Assembly: GCF_016757755.1 (NCBI RefSeq)
Contig: NZ_CP068437.1
Coordinates: forward strand, 1,364,001 to 1,428,000
DNA from: Shewanella sp. KX20019
GTDB taxonomy: Bacteria > Pseudomonadota > Gammaproteobacteria > Enterobacterales > Shewanellaceae
Length of the DNA stretch: 64,000 bases
Direction of reading: 5' to 3'
The position numbers and the translations under genes were made by a program. Within the stretch, counting starts at the first letter, position 1. Each line of letters opens with the position of its first letter. Under the pieces are notes generated by a model. That model had not been told where the DNA came from. It worked only from the letters and a program-made list of their open reading frames with translations, and did no database searches. This document shows positions 62,719 through 64,000 of the stretch, piece after piece.

Positions 62719-62813
62719 CGTAATAGAGCGTTGTTACAGCTTATTAAAATGGTACATTTAACTAAATTAGTCGAGTGGGTGACGCTCTTCAGCCTGCTAT
62801 TAACGGAGATATT

Positions 62814-63164
62814 ATGACATCTAGAGTCTATGTATTAGCGCAGTTTCAAGCAAAGGAAGGTAAAGAGGCGGAGTTATTTGAGGTGCTAAAGGCACTAGAA
62901 CCTGACTCTTATCGAGAGCAAGGTTGCATTCAATATATGTTGACGCGCCAAATTGACCATCCGAGTGCATCAAGAACAGATTATTCCATCGTATTTAATG
63001 AGATCTGGCAAGATGCCGATTCATGGGCAGCTCACGGTCGCAGAAAACAGATCCAACACTTTTTTGAAACTCAAGTTAAAGCTGACAACGGCTTGGTGAA
63101 AGATGCAATTGTCACCGCCTATACAGATGAAGGTTATGAGTACGATAAGCCGATTTTCGAGTAA
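62814..63164 (+). CDS. Antibiotic biosynthesis monooxygenase (ABM) domain protein
   Basis: A 116-residue single ABM domain from ATG 62814 (GGAG seven bases upstream); an open frame reaches back to 62775 without a ribosome site. The pattern VYVLAQFQAKEGKEAELFEVLKAL and the later FNEIWQDADSWAAHGRRKQI match YgiN-type quinol monooxygenase-like proteins. Substrate unknown. Probably its own transcript. Confidence 0.85.
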   Translation: MTSRVYVLAQFQAKEGKEAELFEVLKALEPDSYREQGCIQYMLTRQIDHPSASRTDYSIVFNEIWQDADSWAAHGRRKQIQHFFETQVKADNGLVKDAIVTAYTDEGYEYDKPIFE

Positions 63165-63316
63165 GTAACATTAATTGCGTTAACAATGGGGTATTAGATA
63201 AGTTTTTATCTTGCTGTCGTTGCTTGGAAGTATTTGTGGCGGTAGTTAACTTGTTTGTACCTCAAAGCTATTCGATTTGTCGAGCTGTGCCTGACATTTA
63301 AGAAAGCTCAACGCCG
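63165..63316. other. Intergenic region before repeat copy C
   Basis: No gene or terminator with confidence. Confidence 0.3.
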
Positions 63317-63860
63317 TGGTGCTTCGCCCATTCTTGTAATCAAGAGTAGAGCCAAGAGGCAAAGCGCTTGTCCCCGCTGTTGATTTCATAAGAGTCAATC
63401 CCTCAGCGCCCCGGCGAAATTTAAACAGCGAAATTTCCAACGGGGGAGATTGCTGTCTGGTCTTTGGCTACTTAAATGTAATTCTGATGTTCACTGATGT
63501 GGCGGTTTATCTAATTTAAAGGCTTTTATTGATAACTCTAATGCTGAGAGCTTGCGCTTTTATAACCCAGTGTAGGTACGGCTGAGGCCTTCGAAAACAG
63601 GACGTTTTCGTTGAGCCCACAAGGCCAATTCTGTTCCATACAGAATTTGGCACTCCCTCCGTCCATGGAGGCCTGATGTGTTTGCGGCGAGCCTCAGCAG
63701 TATCTGCACATACGGTCGTTCATTCACATCTGACCCATAGGGAGATGGGAAATGTCGTTATGATGTCGGGAGCATCATCGACCATGTGATCACGACATTC
63801 GGATACCCAGTCCAGCACCACTGCAGGTCATTGGAACCACTTTTACCTGGAGGTAACTCT
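63317..63860. repeat. Dispersed non-coding repeat, copy C
   Basis: Matches copy A in two blocks: 63317-63425 with 3693-3800, and 63540-63720 with 4045-4190; a third short match (GGTCATTGGAACCACTTT, 63826-63843) pairs with 4219-4236. Between them are segments unique to this copy, so the family is modular. Palindromes such as CCTCCGTCCATGGAGG and ACCTGGAGGT recur. The small minus-strand frame 63246-63440 is a chance frame. Confidence 0.72.
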
Positions 63861-64000
63861 CTTCTGCCCATTGACGAGTTCCGTGACCCTAACTATGTCA
63901 GCTTGTGAATGAAACAAGAGGTCGCTACAGACTATTCCGATCAAGCGTACATCGGGTTGATACCGGCCTGAATATTTGCTCTATTAATAGTGAGCAAAAT
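63861..64000. other. Right edge of the window, no gene seen
   Basis: Continuation of the non-coding region after repeat copy C. Nothing assigned. Confidence 0.3.

Noticed and set aside
63246..63440. 64-codon minus-strand ORF at the right end
   Set aside because: Part of repeat copy C and without coding features.
1..64000. CRISPR arrays, tRNA or rRNA genes, prophage
   Set aside because: No direct-repeat/spacer pattern, no cloverleaf or rRNA sequence and no phage structural genes were recognised on reading both strands.

Overview
The window is chromosomal DNA of a marine gammaproteobacterium, almost certainly a Shewanella. Housekeeping proteins are full length, and the gene order mtnN ... gltD-gltB-yhcC-hptA-oxyR-cyclase-mutH-rppH-ptsP-thyA-nhaA-nhaR-sdhE-nadB-rpoE-rseABC-lepA-lepB-rnc-era-recO-pdxJ-acpS is the order I recall for Shewanella. 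A free-standing ArcB-type phosphotransfer protein (HptA) also points to that genus. No tRNA, rRNA or CRISPR array was seen.

Layout. 1-3.5 kb: minus-strand block of a SnoaL-like secreted protein, a TRIC-like channel, a DUF2721 protein, a CbiB-like membrane protein and mtnN. 3.5-4.7 kb: a non-coding dispersed repeat. 4.7-10.4 kb: a mobile gene-cassette array of eight cassettes, each closed by an attC site, with no integron integrase in the window (a CALIN). It holds two identical gene-less 327-bp cassettes with strong RNA-folding potential, a trypsin-like protein, several unknown small secreted or membrane proteins, and an IS1111-group element placed exactly in one attC core. 10.7 kb: about 19.6 copies of a 7-bp repeat touching the Shine-Dalgarno of an acetyltransferase gene. 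11.6-13.2 kb: a nickel superoxide dismutase operon (TPR-like protein, His-rich small membrane protein, sodN, sodX) behind a Fur-type box. 13.2-19.9 kb: MarR regulator, porin, short BCCT transporter and betA-betB-betI behind a 20-bp palindrome. 20.5-31.3 kb: accessory genes: an M43 metalloprotease with PKD domains, a nucleoside hydrolase facing a DeoR-ribokinase fusion, a second dispersed repeat, a Crp/Fnr regulator divergent from a 27-codon small ORF plus methyltransferase across a Fur-like box, and a ThDP enzyme. 31.3-63.2 kb: conserved core genes. 63.3-64 kb: a third copy of the dispersed repeat.

How genes work together. betABI, the transporter and the porin probably import choline and oxidise it to glycine betaine. 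SodN needs SodX to expose its Ni-binding N-terminus. GltB/GltD form glutamate synthase. HptA relays phosphate to ArcA. RpoE-RseA-RseB-RseC form the envelope-stress circuit, with a textbook sigma-E promoter in front. The nucleoside hydrolase would release ribose that the ribokinase fusion can phosphorylate.

The strongest candidates for something new are the twin structured gene-less cassettes, the heptamer tract before the acetyltransferase, the iron-linked Ni-SOD operon with two uncharacterised partners, and the small ORF under a Fur-like box. All family assignments come from reading the translations by eye; no search was run.
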